This document shows positions 44,474 to 53,348 of a stretch of DNA of 64,000 nucleotides, one piece after another. The notes under the pieces are model-generated. The model did not search any database and was not told the origin of the DNA. It worked only from the letters and a program-made list of their open reading frames with translations. Origin of the DNA: Pseudoroseicyclus_A sp041714655 (GTDB lineage: Bacteria; Pseudomonadota; Alphaproteobacteria; Rhodobacterales; Rhodobacteraceae); assembly GCF_041714655.1 (NCBI RefSeq), contig NZ_CP168219.1, forward strand, positions 2,666,001 to 2,730,000, in the 5' to 3' direction. A program made the translations under genes and the position numbers. The first letter of the stretch is position 1. The number at the start of each line of letters is the position of its first letter.

Positions 44474-45029
44474 GCGGCGCGCCGGCCTGGCGCTGGCGGC
44501 CTTCGCCCTTCTTGCGTCCTGCGGCGGCGGCCAGCTCAACGAAAGCTCCGGCGGCGTCTATGCGCCCGGCCCCTCCGGCGAGCCCGATGTCGACGGGCTC
44601 ATCATCGGCCACCGGCTGATGGAGGCGGGGGAATACGAGCTGGCGCTGCGCGCCTACACCCGCGCCGCCACCGAGGACGGGCTGACCATCGACACGCTCT
44701 CCGCCATGGGCTCCGCCAACCTCCGGCTCGGCCGGCTGAACCAGGCGGAGGAGATCCTCCGCCGCGCCGTGGAGGAGGATGCGACCTTCCCGCCGGCCTG
44801 GAACAACCTCGGCGTGATCCTCATGGAGCGCGGCGAAGTGGCCGAGGCGGCGGAGGCGTTTCGTCGCGCCTACGCAACGGACAACGGAAATTCCGACCAG
44901 ATTCGCGACAACCTGCGATTGGCGCTCGCAAGACGCGACGCGGCGCTCTATGCTGAGCCCCAAGAGAACGAAGAGTTCCAACTGGTTCGGCGCGGGCAGG
45001 GCGATTACCTGATCCTCGCGCCGCTCTGA
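44409..45029 (+). CDS. tadD: TPR lipoprotein TadD
   Basis: A 206-residue lipoprotein with a basic leader, lipobox LLASC near residue 38, and tetratricopeptide repeats (AGEYELALRAYTRAATEDG, GRLNQAEEILRRAVEEDATFPPAWNNLGVILMERGEVAEAAEAFRRAYATD). TadD is needed for secretin assembly in other Tad systems. No ATG is available before the lipobox; GTG at 44409 or 44412 or TTG at 44436 could serve, all inside the end of tadC, so translation is probably coupled. The start is therefore uncertain by up to 9 codons. Confidence 0.85.
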   Translation: MVGQQKKPALRKVTRSTRGRTRRRAGLALAAFALLASCGGGQLNESSGGVYAPGPSGEPDVDGLIIGHRLMEAGEYELALRAYTRAATEDGLTIDTLSAMGSANLRLGRLNQAEEILRRAVEEDATFPPAWNNLGVILMERGEVAEAAEAFRRAYATDNGNSDQIRDNLRLALARRDAALYAEPQENEEFQLVRRGQGDYLILAPL

Positions 45030-45049
45030 GGCAGAAAACGAGGGCAGCC

Positions 45050-45904
45050 ATGCTCCGCGCGATGCAGTACACCCTTCTGGCGGGGGCCCTTGGCCTGTCC
45101 GCCTGTTCGCAATCGGGCGACGAGATCGTCGACAGGGCGATGGCGGATGTCGACCTCGCCGCCGATGCCGATCTCTCCGACGTCATGCTCACCGTGGCCG
45201 ACCCCTCCGAGGCGGTCAGCTACTTCTCCCGCGGGCTCGAGACCAACCCCGGCCGCATCGACCTGCAGCGCGGGCTCGCCATCTCGCTGGTCCGCGCCGG
45301 GCGCGCGGCGGAGGGGGTGACCGCCTGGCAGACCGTCCTCGCCCATCCGGAGGCGACCAACGAGGATCGCGTCTCCCTCGCCGGTGCCCTCATCCGGGCC
45401 GACCGCTGGGAGGATGCCGGCGCGACGCTCGACGCCATCCCGCCCACCTATGAGACCTTCGAGCGCTACCGGCTCGAGGCGATCATCGCCGACAGCCGCG
45501 AGGACTGGGCCCGCGCCGACAGCTTCTACGAGACGGCGGCGGGCCTGACCACGACGCCCGCGAGCGTCCTCAACAACTGGGGTTTCTCGAAGCTCTCGCG
45601 CGGCGATTTCCGCGCGGCGGAGGGGCTTTTCGAGGATGCGCTCCGCCACGACCCGCAGCTCTTCACCGCGAAGAACAACCTCGTCATGGCGCGCGGCGCC
45701 CAGCACAATTACGAGCTGCCGGTGATCCCGATGACCCAGGTCGAGCGGGCCGAGCTGCTCTATACGGCCGCCCTGACGGCCATCAAGCAGAACGACATCA
45801 ACATCGGCAAGCAGCTCCTCGCCGAGGCGATCGACACCCATCCGCAGCATTTCGAAGAGGCCGTCCGCGCGCTGCGGGCGCTCGAAGAGAACGTGGCCCT
45901 GTGA
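45050..45904 (+). CDS. Second TPR lipoprotein of the Tad locus
   Basis: A 284-residue lipoprotein with a short signal (MLRAMQYTLLAGALGLSAC) and TPR-like helical repeats, for example SEAVSYFSRGLETNPGRIDLQRGLAISLVRAGRAAEGVTAWQ and SVLNNWGFSKLSRGDFRAAEGLFEDALRHDPQ. It resembles TadD in layout and sits just after it, as in other Rhodobacterales Tad loci. It may be a second outer-membrane assembly factor. The stop overlaps the prepilin peptidase start. Confidence 0.85.
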   Translation: MLRAMQYTLLAGALGLSACSQSGDEIVDRAMADVDLAADADLSDVMLTVADPSEAVSYFSRGLETNPGRIDLQRGLAISLVRAGRAAEGVTAWQTVLAHPEATNEDRVSLAGALIRADRWEDAGATLDAIPPTYETFERYRLEAIIADSREDWARADSFYETAAGLTTTPASVLNNWGFSKLSRGDFRAAEGLFEDALRHDPQLFTAKNNLVMARGAQHNYELPVIPMTQVERAELLYTAALTAIKQNDINIGKQLLAEAIDTHPQHFEEAVRALRALEENVAL

Positions 45905-46401
45905 CGATGCTGGCGGTGACCATGCGCGAGGCGGCGATCTTCCTGCCGCTGGTGGTGCCGATCTGCCTTTACGTCTGCTGGTCCGACCTCCGCGACATGA
46001 AGATCACCAACCGCGCGGTGCTGGCGCTTCTCGCCGTCTTCGTGGTGCTGGGGCCGGTGGCGCTGGATCTGCCGGATTACCTCTGGCGCTACAGTCACCT
46101 GGCGGTGGTGCTGGCCATCGGCATCCTCCTCAACGCCGTCGGCGCCATGGGCGCGGGCGATGCGAAATTCGCCGCCGCCGCCGCGCCCTTCATCGCGCTG
46201 GCCGACCTCCGGCTGATCCTCCTCCTCTTCGCCGCCTGCCTGCTCGCCAGCTTCGTGGCGCACCGCGTCGCCCGCGCGACGCCGCTCCGCCGCCTCGCGC
46301 CCGATTGGGAGAGCTGGGAATCCGGGCGCCGCTTCCCCATGGGTCTGCCGCTCTCGGCGACGCTGGTCTTCTACCTCGCCCTCGGCCTGATCGGCGACTG
46401 A
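45901..46401 (+). CDS. cpaA: Prepilin peptidase CpaA (TadV)
   Basis: A 166-residue type IV prepilin peptidase with about five membrane helices and no N-methylase domain. The two catalytic aspartates are in SDLRDMKITNRAV near residue 30 and GAGDAKFAAAAAPF near 85. It should cut the Flp pilins after the glycine. The GTG at 45901 overlaps the upstream stop (GTGA); ATG at 45907 or 45922 could also be the true start. Confidence 0.9.
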   Translation: MTMLAVTMREAAIFLPLVVPICLYVCWSDLRDMKITNRAVLALLAVFVVLGPVALDLPDYLWRYSHLAVVLAIGILLNAVGAMGAGDAKFAAAAAPFIALADLRLILLLFAACLLASFVAHRVARATPLRRLAPDWESWESGRRFPMGLPLSATLVFYLALGLIGD

Positions 46402-46522
46402 CGGGCGCGGGTCGCCGCCAGGGTTTCAGCCGGCACTGCCCCTCCGCGCCCCCGCCCTTTCCATCCTTTCGCCACCATTCCCCGCCATCCTCGCCGCCGA
46501 CCCGACGTTCGGAGCCGAGCCG

Positions 46523-47833
46523 ATGAACATGGAACCGCAGCCGCCCCTCGCCCCCCCGGCGCCCCGCCAGCTCAACCAGATGCAGCTGCCGCTGGTGATG
46601 ATGCGCGACATCCTCCTCAAGACGATGTTCCGCACGAATGCCTCGGAGGTGAGCGAGATCGCCCGCGCCATCTGCCTGCCCCGCCCGGTGACGCAGGAGC
46701 TCGTCGACCTCGCGCGTGGCCAGCTCCTCCTCGAGGCGACGGGCACGCTTTCGGCCAATGCGGGCACCGAGATGGGCTATCGCCTCACCGAGGCCGGTAA
46801 GGCCCGGGCGCTCGATGCGCTCGCCCAGTCGGAATATTACGGCGCCATGCCGGTGCCGCTCGAGATCTATGCCGAGCAGGTCGACCGCCAGTCGATCCGC
46901 AACATCCAGATCACCCGCGAGCAGCTCACCTCCGCCATGGGCCATCTCGTCCTGCCGCCGAAGCTTCTCGACCAGCTCGGCCCCGCCGTCACCTCCGGCC
47001 GGTCGATCCTGATGTACGGGCCTCCGGGGAACGGCAAGAGCTCGATCTCCAACGGCATCCGCGACGCTCTGGGCGACCGGATCTACGTGCCGCGGGCCAT
47101 CGAATATTCCGGGCAGGTCATCACGGTCTACGACCCGATCGTGCATACGGCGGCGGAGGAGGATCTCGACGATCCCAACGCGCTCCGCCGCACCTCCGGC
47201 CGCTTCGACACCCGCTATGTCCGCTGCGACCGGCCCACGGTGATCACCGGCGGGGAGCTGTCGCTCTCGATGCTCGATCTCGTCTACAATCCCACGGCGC
47301 GGACCTATCAGGCGCCCCTGCAGCTCAAGGCCACCGGTGGCATCTTCATCGTCGACGACCTCGGCCGCCAGGCGGTGCCGCCGCAGAAGCTCGTCAACCG
47401 CTGGATCGTACCGCTCGAGGAGGGCCGCGACATCCTGGGGCTCCAGTCCGGCGAGAAGTTCGAGGTGCCCTTCGACACGCTCGTTATCTTCTCCACCAAC
47501 TTCCATCCGGGCGAGATCTTCGACCAGGCGGCGCTCAGACGGATCTTCTTCAAGATCAAGATCGACGGGCCGAGCCGCGCGGACTTCCTGAAGATCTTCG
47601 CCATGGTGGCCCGCAAGCGCCGGATGCCGCTCAACGAAGAGGCGCTCATCCACCTGATCGAGAAGAAGTACCCGACGATCGACAATGTCTTTGCGAATTA
47701 TCAGCCAGTCTTCCTGATCGACCAGATCGCCGCCATCTGCGATTTCGAGGGCATCCCCTACCAGATGACGAAGGAGCTGATCGACCGGGCCTGGGCGAAC
47801 ATGTTCGTCAAGGACGAGGTGATCGTGAAGTAG
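46523..47833 (+). CDS. AAA+ ATPase linked to the Tad locus
   Basis: A 436-residue ATPase with a Pro-rich start, a helical winged-helix-like region (about 20-95: LLKTMFRTNASEVSEIARAICLPRP...GYRLTEAGKARALDAL) and an AAA+ core with Walker A GPPGNGKSS (166-174), Walker B GIFIVDDLGR and sensor VIFSTNFHP. The family is usually annotated only as AAA ATPase and has no assigned role. It lies 121 bases after the prepilin peptidase on the same strand; in related genomes it is recalled at the same place, which suggests a regulatory or assembly task for the pilus. Confidence 0.82.
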   Translation: MNMEPQPPLAPPAPRQLNQMQLPLVMMRDILLKTMFRTNASEVSEIARAICLPRPVTQELVDLARGQLLLEATGTLSANAGTEMGYRLTEAGKARALDALAQSEYYGAMPVPLEIYAEQVDRQSIRNIQITREQLTSAMGHLVLPPKLLDQLGPAVTSGRSILMYGPPGNGKSSISNGIRDALGDRIYVPRAIEYSGQVITVYDPIVHTAAEEDLDDPNALRRTSGRFDTRYVRCDRPTVITGGELSLSMLDLVYNPTARTYQAPLQLKATGGIFIVDDLGRQAVPPQKLVNRWIVPLEEGRDILGLQSGEKFEVPFDTLVIFSTNFHPGEIFDQAALRRIFFKIKIDGPSRADFLKIFAMVARKRRMPLNEEALIHLIEKKYPTIDNVFANYQPVFLIDQIAAICDFEGIPYQMTKELIDRAWANMFVKDEVIVK

Positions 47834-47922
47834 GGTGTGCGGGGGCTGCCGCCCCCGCCCCCCCGCTTTCCTGGGGGGCTTCGGCCCCACAGACCCCCGA
47901 TCGGTGGGGGCCAGCCCCCACG

Positions 47923-48023
47923 CCCCCGAGGTATTTGCGAAGGGGCATGAACAAGAGAGCTCCCGCCTGCTGCCCCTTTTCAAATATCTCCGGGGAGCGC
48001 GAGGGGCAGGCGGCCCCTCGCTC
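47923..48023. repeat. Interspersed palindromic intergenic element, copy B (two units head to head)
   Basis: A left unit at 47923-47950 (GAGGTATTTGCGAAGGGGCA core) faces a right unit at 47970-48023 that reads as the reverse complement of 8796-8850 with 52 of 55 positions matching. Together they form an inverted repeat with arms of about 24 bases. GC-rich hairpins in 47838-47920 (such as GTGGGGGCCAGCCCCCAC) belong to the same structure. It lies between the AAA+ ATPase and the DNA-repair helicase gene and probably marks the end of the Tad transcript. Confidence 0.72.
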
Positions 48024-48084
48024 CCGGACCCTCCACGCCTCCCGCCGCATGGACTGCACGCCAAAGCCCCCCTACATCTGGCGC

Positions 48085-50472
48085 ATGACCGCCCTCCCCG
48101 CCGCGCTCGACGCCTTCTTCGCCCGCCGCGGCTGGGCGCTGCATCCGCATCAGGCGGAGATGCTGGCGCGGGCCTCCGAGCCGGCGCTCCTCCTCATCGC
48201 GCCCACCGGCGGCGGCAAGACGCTGGCGGGCTTCCTGCCGACGCTGGCCGAGCTGGCGTCAGGCCCGCATGACGGCCTCCACACCCTCTACATCTCGCCC
48301 CTGAAGGCGCTGGCCGCCGACATCCGCCGGAACCTCGGCACCCCGGTCGCCGAGGCCGGGCTCGACATCCGCATCGAGGACAGGACGGGCGACACCTCCG
48401 CCACCACCCGCCGCCGCCAGCGCGCCGACCCGCCGGAGATTCTGCTGACGACGCCGGAGAGCCTCGCGCTTCTCCTCTCCTACGAGGACGCGCCTCGCAT
48501 CTTCGCCGGGCTCCAGCGGGTCGTCGTCGACGAGATCCATGCGCTGGCGGAATCGAAGCGGGGCGACCAGCTCCTCCTCTGCCTGACCCGGCTCGAGGCG
48601 CTGGCGCCCGGGCTCCGCCGGGTGTTCCTTTCTGCCACGGTGGAGGACCCCGAGGCGCTGGCGGCCCTCGTCTCCATCCCTCCCTGCCCGGTGCTTCATG
48701 CCGATCCCGGCCCCGAGCCCGACATCGGCATGTTGCAGACGGAGGAGCGCCCGCCCTGGGCCGGCGGCGGCGGCGCCTATGCGATCCCCGCCGTGCTGGA
48801 GGAGGTGCGGCGCCACCGGACGACGCTCATCTTCCACAACACCCGCGCGCAGGCGGAGATCTTCTTTCACAACCTCTGGCTGGCGAATACCGACAACCTG
48901 CCGATCGGCATCCATCACGGCTCCCTCGCCCGCGCTCAGCGCGAGAAGGTCGAGGCGGCGATGGTGGCGGGGGAGCTGCGCGCCATCGTCTGTACGGGGA
49001 GCCTCGATCTCGGCATCGACTGGGGGGATGTCGACCTCGTCATCCAGATCGGCGCGCCGAAGAACGTCAAGCGGCTGATCCAGCGGATCGGCCGGGCCAA
49101 CCACCGCTACAACGCGCCGTCGAAGGCGCTGCTCGTGCCGGCCAACCGCTTCGAGATCCTCGAATGCCTGGCCGCGCTCGATGCCGCGAAGGCGCATGAC
49201 CTCGACGGTGACCCGCGGGGGCCGGGGCCGCGGGATGTGCTCTGCCAGCACATCCTCATCCGCGCCTGCGCCGGACCCTTCGACGAGGGCGAACTCTACC
49301 GCGAGGTGAAGGGCTGCGGCGCCTACCGGAGCCTTTCCCGCGCCCAGTTCGACGAGGCGCTCGATTTCTGCGCGACAGGCGGCTACGGGCTCGGCGCCTA
49401 TGACCGCTGGCAGCGGCTCATGCTGCGGGACGGGCTCTGGACGCTCCGCGACCCGCGCTCGGCCGCCCGCATCCGCATGAACATCGGCACGATCCAGGAC
49501 AGCGACCTTCTGAAGGTGCGGATGCGGGGGCAAGGCACGCCCCTCGGCGAGATCGAGGAAGGCTTCGCCGCCTCGCTGACGCCGGGGGATACCTTCCTCT
49601 TCGGCGGCAAGATCGTCCGCTTCGAGGGGCTGAAGGAGATGGCCGTCGAGGTCTCCCGCGAGCGGGGGCGCAAGCCGAAGATCGCCGTCTACACGGGGAC
49701 CAAGTTCTCCACCTCCACCCGGCTTTCGGAGCGGCTCCTCCGGCTCTTTGAGGCGCGGGATTTCGCGCGGCTGCCGGAGCATACGCGGAGCTGGCTCGCC
49801 CATCAGGAGGAGGTCTCGCGCCTGCCCGGGCCGGGGGAGCTGCTGGTCGAGAGCTTCCCCCACGAGGGGCGGCACTACGCCTGCTTCTACGGCTTCGCCG
49901 GGCGGAACGCGCAGCAGACGCTGGGGCTGCTCCTCACCCGGCGGATGGAGGATGCGCGGCTGGCGCCGCTCGGCTTCGTCTCCACCGATTACGCGACGCT
50001 CGTCTGGTCGCTGGAGCCGGTGACGGACCCGGGCCCCCTCCTCGCCGCCGCGCCGCTTCGCGAGGAGTTCGAGACCTGGCTGCAGGGCAACGCGGTGATG
50101 AAGCGCACCTTCCGAGCCTCGGCGACCATCGCCGGGCTCATCGAGCGCAACATGGGCGCCGGCGGGCGGAAGACCGGGCGGCAGGCGACCTTCTCCTCCG
50201 ACATCCTCTACGACACGCTGGTGCGCTACGCGCCCGAGCACATCCTGATGGGCATCACGCGGGAGGAGGCCATGCGCGGCCTCGTCGATTTCGGGCGGAT
50301 CGAGGAGATGCTGGCACGCAGCCACGGGACATGGGACTTCCGCGTGCTGCCCGGCCTGACCCCCTTCGCGGCGCCGCTCTTCCTCGAGCACGGGCGGGTG
50401 CCGGTGGATGGCGAGGCAGGCGAGCGGCTGATGGTGGAAGCGGCGGAGAAGCTGCTGGCCGAGAGCGAGTGA
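48085..50472 (+). CDS. Ligase-associated DNA-damage-response DEXH helicase (Lhr-like)
   Basis: A 795-residue superfamily 2 helicase: Walker A APTGGGKT (residues 39-46), motif Ia YISPLKALAADI, DEIH box VVDEIHALAESKRGDQ, motif III LSATVED, and the helicase C-terminal motifs GIHHGSLAR, VCTGSLDLGIDWGDVD and QRIGRANHR. The C-terminal third is the Lhr-type winged-helix and DUF4145-like extension. The shorter length and PdeM neighbour place it in the ligase-associated DNA damage response group. ATG at 48085 removes an upstream extension that lies in the repeat element. Confidence 0.92.
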   Translation: MTALPAALDAFFARRGWALHPHQAEMLARASEPALLLIAPTGGGKTLAGFLPTLAELASGPHDGLHTLYISPLKALAADIRRNLGTPVAEAGLDIRIEDRTGDTSATTRRRQRADPPEILLTTPESLALLLSYEDAPRIFAGLQRVVVDEIHALAESKRGDQLLLCLTRLEALAPGLRRVFLSATVEDPEALAALVSIPPCPVLHADPGPEPDIGMLQTEERPPWAGGGGAYAIPAVLEEVRRHRTTLIFHNTRAQAEIFFHNLWLANTDNLPIGIHHGSLARAQREKVEAAMVAGELRAIVCTGSLDLGIDWGDVDLVIQIGAPKNVKRLIQRIGRANHRYNAPSKALLVPANRFEILECLAALDAAKAHDLDGDPRGPGPRDVLCQHILIRACAGPFDEGELYREVKGCGAYRSLSRAQFDEALDFCATGGYGLGAYDRWQRLMLRDGLWTLRDPRSAARIRMNIGTIQDSDLLKVRMRGQGTPLGEIEEGFAASLTPGDTFLFGGKIVRFEGLKEMAVEVSRERGRKPKIAVYTGTKFSTSTRLSERLLRLFEARDFARLPEHTRSWLAHQEEVSRLPGPGELLVESFPHEGRHYACFYGFAGRNAQQTLGLLLTRRMEDARLAPLGFVSTDYATLVWSLEPVTDPGPLLAAAPLREEFETWLQGNAVMKRTFRASATIAGLIERNMGAGGRKTGRQATFSSDILYDTLVRYAPEHILMGITREEAMRGLVDFGRIEEMLARSHGTWDFRVLPGLTPFAAPLFLEHGRVPVDGEAGERLMVEAAEKLLAESE

Positions 50473-50510
50473 GGCGGGAGATGGGATGAAGGCCCGCCCG
50501 GCTCACCCCC

Positions 50511-50534
50511 GTAGGGTGGGTTTTCAACGCACCG
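50511..50534. repeat. REP-like palindrome, copy a
   Basis: GTAGGGTGGGTTTTCAAC followed by GCACCG, a small palindrome with one mismatch to the copies at 61673 and 61973. It lies in the 173-base gap between the helicase and pdeM genes; no gene is seen in that gap. Confidence 0.7.
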
Positions 50535-50645
50535 TCCGCGCAACGCCCGAGCGGCGCCCCCGGCCCCGCACACCCCCGGCGCAAGGCGCCCTTTCCCACG
50601 CGTCCCGGCTTGCGCGGGGGCGGCACGGGGCGCATAGAACACATC

Positions 50646-51362
50646 ATGAACTCCTGCGAGATATCCTTCGCCGGGATGGGCCTCACCGCCCTGCACTCCG
50701 GCGCGCTCTACCTGGCCGGCGATGGCATGCTCGTCGTCTCCGACCTGCATCTCGGCCGGTCCGAGCGTGTAGCGCGCGAGGCGGGGCCGCTCCTGCCCCC
50801 CTATGAGGTGCGGCAGACGCTGGAGCGGCTGCAGGCCGATCTCGCGGCGACGGGGGCGGGCACGGTCCTGTGCCTCGGCGACAGTTTCGACGACACGGCC
50901 GCCGCCAGTGGGCTCGGGGCGGCAGAGCGGGCGCAGCTCCTCGCCCTGCAGGAGGGGCGGCGCTGGATCTGGGTGGAGGGCAACCACGATCCCGGCCCCC
51001 TCGGCCTTGGCGGGACGCATCTGAGCGAGCTGCGCCTCGGGCCGCTGACCTTTCGCCATATCGCCCTCGCCGGTGAGGTGAGCGGCGAAGTCTCCGGCCA
51101 TTACCACCCGAAGCTGGGGCTGCCCGGGGCCGGGCGGGCGCGGCCCTGCTTTCTCTTCGACGCGCATAGGCTGATCCTGCCGGCCTATGGCTGCTATACC
51201 GGCGGCCTCTCTGCCCGGTCGCCTGTTCTGGCCGCGCTCTTCGAGGGGCCGGTGCAGGCGGTCGTCACCGGGCGGCGGGCGCTCCGCGTGCCTGTCACGG
51301 CCGGGGCTGCTGACGCCCGGAGCGCCGCACCCGGCCCAGGCCAACGTCGCAAGGCAAGCTAA
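50646..51362 (+). CDS. pdeM: Ligase-associated DNA damage response endonuclease PdeM
   Basis: A 238-residue calcineurin-like metallophosphoesterase. The metal-binding motifs are intact: VVSDLHLGRSE (Asp33, His35), LGDSFDD, VEGNHDPGP and SGHYHPK. The PdeM pattern includes LLPPYEVRQTLERL and the C-terminal FDAHRLILPAYGCYTGGLSA. In many bacteria pdeM forms a module with an ATP-dependent ligase, an MBL-fold exonuclease and the helicase found just upstream; only the helicase and pdeM are present here. ATG at 50646 gives the usual N-terminus. Confidence 0.9.
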   Translation: MNSCEISFAGMGLTALHSGALYLAGDGMLVVSDLHLGRSERVAREAGPLLPPYEVRQTLERLQADLAATGAGTVLCLGDSFDDTAAASGLGAAERAQLLALQEGRRWIWVEGNHDPGPLGLGGTHLSELRLGPLTFRHIALAGEVSGEVSGHYHPKLGLPGAGRARPCFLFDAHRLILPAYGCYTGGLSARSPVLAALFEGPVQAVVTGRRALRVPVTAGAADARSAAPGPGQRRKAS

Positions 51363-51386
51363 CCGCGGCCAACCGGCCGCCCGGCG

Positions 51387-52280
51387 CTACGGCGCGCCCC
51401 GGCCGCGCGGAAGCGCCATGGCGGAGGAGCCGGGCGCACCCTCCGACCGCCAGCCCGCCTCCTGCGGCTCGGCCGCCTCGCCGGTGCCGCGCTCGGGCAG
51501 CAGCCCCAGCGCCACCAGCTCGTCACGATAGGTGCGGCTGACCGGCAGACGGGCGCCGTTCCTCAGCACCACGACCTCCTTGCTGCCCTCGCGCCGCGCC
51601 TCGCGGATCGCCTCGCGCGCCACCCAGTGCGAACGGTGGACGAGGAAGCCCTCGACATTGTCCATCTCCGTCACCGCATCGGAAAACCGCAGGAGCAGCC
51701 GCTCCTCCTCCCGCCCGTCGATGAGGACGCTCACGTAGTGATCGTCCGCCGAGAGGCGCCAGATGCGGCCGCCCTCATGGCCCGGCAGGCGGGCCAGCAG
51801 CCGCGGCGGCGCGGCGATCCAGGGCTGCGAGACGCGCAGCGCCCATTGCACCGCGTGCAGGATCAGCCCGACGAGCAGCACCTTCAGGATGACGGCGAAG
51901 AGGCCCGGCGCCTCGGCGAGGAGCCATGGCTCGAACAGTATGTAGATGCCGACCATCACCGGGGCGAAGACCGCCGTGAAGAGCAGGGCCCGCAGCACCG
52001 CCAGCACGCCGGGATGCAGACGCGCCCCCACCGTCGCTGTCAGCCGGGTGATGCCCCAGGTGAGCGGCACGGCGGCGAGGATCGCCAGCTTGAAGAAGAG
52101 AAGCCGCGGCACCAGCTCCATCAGGCCCCAGGTCCCGAAGGGGCCGGTGAGCCCGAGGACCGCCGACAGCGCCAGCAGCGCCGCCGCCCAGACCACCCAG
52201 GAGCCCTGGCCCACGTTGCCCTGACCTACAGGGCCCTGCCAGCGGACCGGTCGCAGGAAATCTTGCACGAGAGCCTTCAT
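51387..52280 (-). CDS. Membrane-bound LytTR-domain transcription regulator
   Basis: A 297-residue protein with four predicted membrane helices in residues 28-165 and a C-terminal LytTR DNA-binding domain (about 185-275: RIWRLSADDHYVSVLIDGREEERLLRFSDAV-like block, FLVHRSHWVAREAI, GARLPVSRTYRDEL). It lacks a receiver domain, so the membrane part itself may be the sensor. The target genes are unknown. The gene is convergent with pdeM (24-base gap) and lies 180 bases downstream of folD; that gap shows no gene. Confidence 0.85.
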   Translation of the reverse strand: MKALVQDFLRPVRWQGPVGQGNVGQGSWVVWAAALLALSAVLGLTGPFGTWGLMELVPRLLFFKLAILAAVPLTWGITRLTATVGARLHPGVLAVLRALLFTAVFAPVMVGIYILFEPWLLAEAPGLFAVILKVLLVGLILHAVQWALRVSQPWIAAPPRLLARLPGHEGGRIWRLSADDHYVSVLIDGREEERLLLRFSDAVTEMDNVEGFLVHRSHWVAREAIREARREGSKEVVVLRNGARLPVSRTYRDELVALGLLPERGTGEAAEPQEAGWRSEGAPGSSAMALPRGRGAP

Positions 52281-52460
52281 CGGCCATCCTCCCTGTCCTG
52301 TCGGCCCCTTGGGGGGACGCCCCCCGGGAGCCAAGTTTTGTGGGGAAACCAGATAGGACAGCGCGCAGATTGACCAAGGGGCAACTTGAGAGTTTTTCAA
52401 CCCTCGCGCGATTGGCGGGGCAGCCGCCCGCGGGGGCGGCCGCTCTTCGCAGCGTCTCTC

Positions 52461-53348
52461 TTAAAGCGCCGGCTCGGGCAGGCCTCGGGCCCGGCAGCAG
52501 GCGGTCAGCGTGTTGGACAGAAGGCAGGCGATGGTCATCGGGCCGACGCCGCCGGGCACCGGCGTGATGGCGCCCGCCACCTCCGCCGCGCTGGCATAAT
52601 CGACATCGCCGACCAGCCTGTGGCCCTCGCCGTCCGCCTTCGCCACCCGGTTGATGCCGACGTCGATCACCGTCGCGCCCGGCTTGATCCAGTCGCCCGG
52701 CACCATCTCGGGCCGGCCGACGGCGGCGATGACGATATCGGCGCGGGAGACGACCTCGGCGAGATCCTTCGTGCGGCTATGGGCGATGGTCACTGTGCAG
52801 CTCTCTCCCAGAAGAAGCTGCGCCATCGGCTTTCCGACGATGTTCGAGCGGCCGATCACCACGGCCTCCATGCCCGAGAGCGAGCCATGGTGAGCTTTCA
52901 GCATCATCAGGCAGCCGAGCGGCGTGCAGGGCACGAGGCTCTTTTGCCCCGTGGCCAGAAGCCCGACATTGGAGATGTGGAAGCCGTCCACATCCTTCTT
53001 GGGGTCGATGGCATTGATGACGAGATCGGAATCGAGGTGACCGGGCAGCGGCAGCTGCACGAGGATGCCATGCACCTCCGGGTCGGCATTGAGCTCGCGC
53101 ACCTTGGCGAGCAGCTCCGCCTCCGTCGTCTCCGCCGGCAGCTTGTGCTCGAAGGAGGCCATGCCGGCCTCCAGCGTCTGCTTGCCCTTGGAGCGGACAT
53201 AGACCTGGCTCGCCGGATCCTCCCCCACCAGCACGACGGCGAGGCCCGGGGTGATCCCGTGCTCGTCCTTCAGCTTCGCCACATGGGTGGCGATGCGGGC
53301 GCGGAGGTCGGCGGCGAAGGCCTTGCCGTCGATGACCTCGGCCGCCAT
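52461..53348 (-). CDS. folD: Bifunctional methylene-THF dehydrogenase / methenyl-THF cyclohydrolase FolD
   Basis: A 295-residue enzyme of usual length that interconverts methylene-, methenyl- and 10-formyl-tetrahydrofolate with NADP+. The active-site pair Tyr50 and Lys54 is in VYVRSKGKQ; other blocks are GILVQLPLP, KDVDGFHISN, CTPLGCLMML, VIGRSNIVGKPMAQLLL and the C-terminal TPVPGGVGPMTIACL. The start overlaps the fhs stop by one base, so fhs-folD is an operon covering both steps of formate entry into the folate pool. Confidence 0.97.
   Translation of the reverse strand: MAAEVIDGKAFAADLRARIATHVAKLKDEHGITPGLAVVLVGEDPASQVYVRSKGKQTLEAGMASFEHKLPAETTEAELLAKVRELNADPEVHGILVQLPLPGHLDSDLVINAIDPKKDVDGFHISNVGLLATGQKSLVPCTPLGCLMMLKAHHGSLSGMEAVVIGRSNIVGKPMAQLLLGESCTVTIAHSRTKDLAEVVSRADIVIAAVGRPEMVPGDWIKPGATVIDVGINRVAKADGEGHRLVGDVDYASAAEVAGAITPVPGGVGPMTIACLLSNTLTACCRARGLPEPAL

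Noticed and set aside
48259..50391. Long minus-strand frame opposite the repair helicase
   Set aside because: The helicase motifs on the plus strand are complete; the antisense frame is Arg/Glu-rich without domains.
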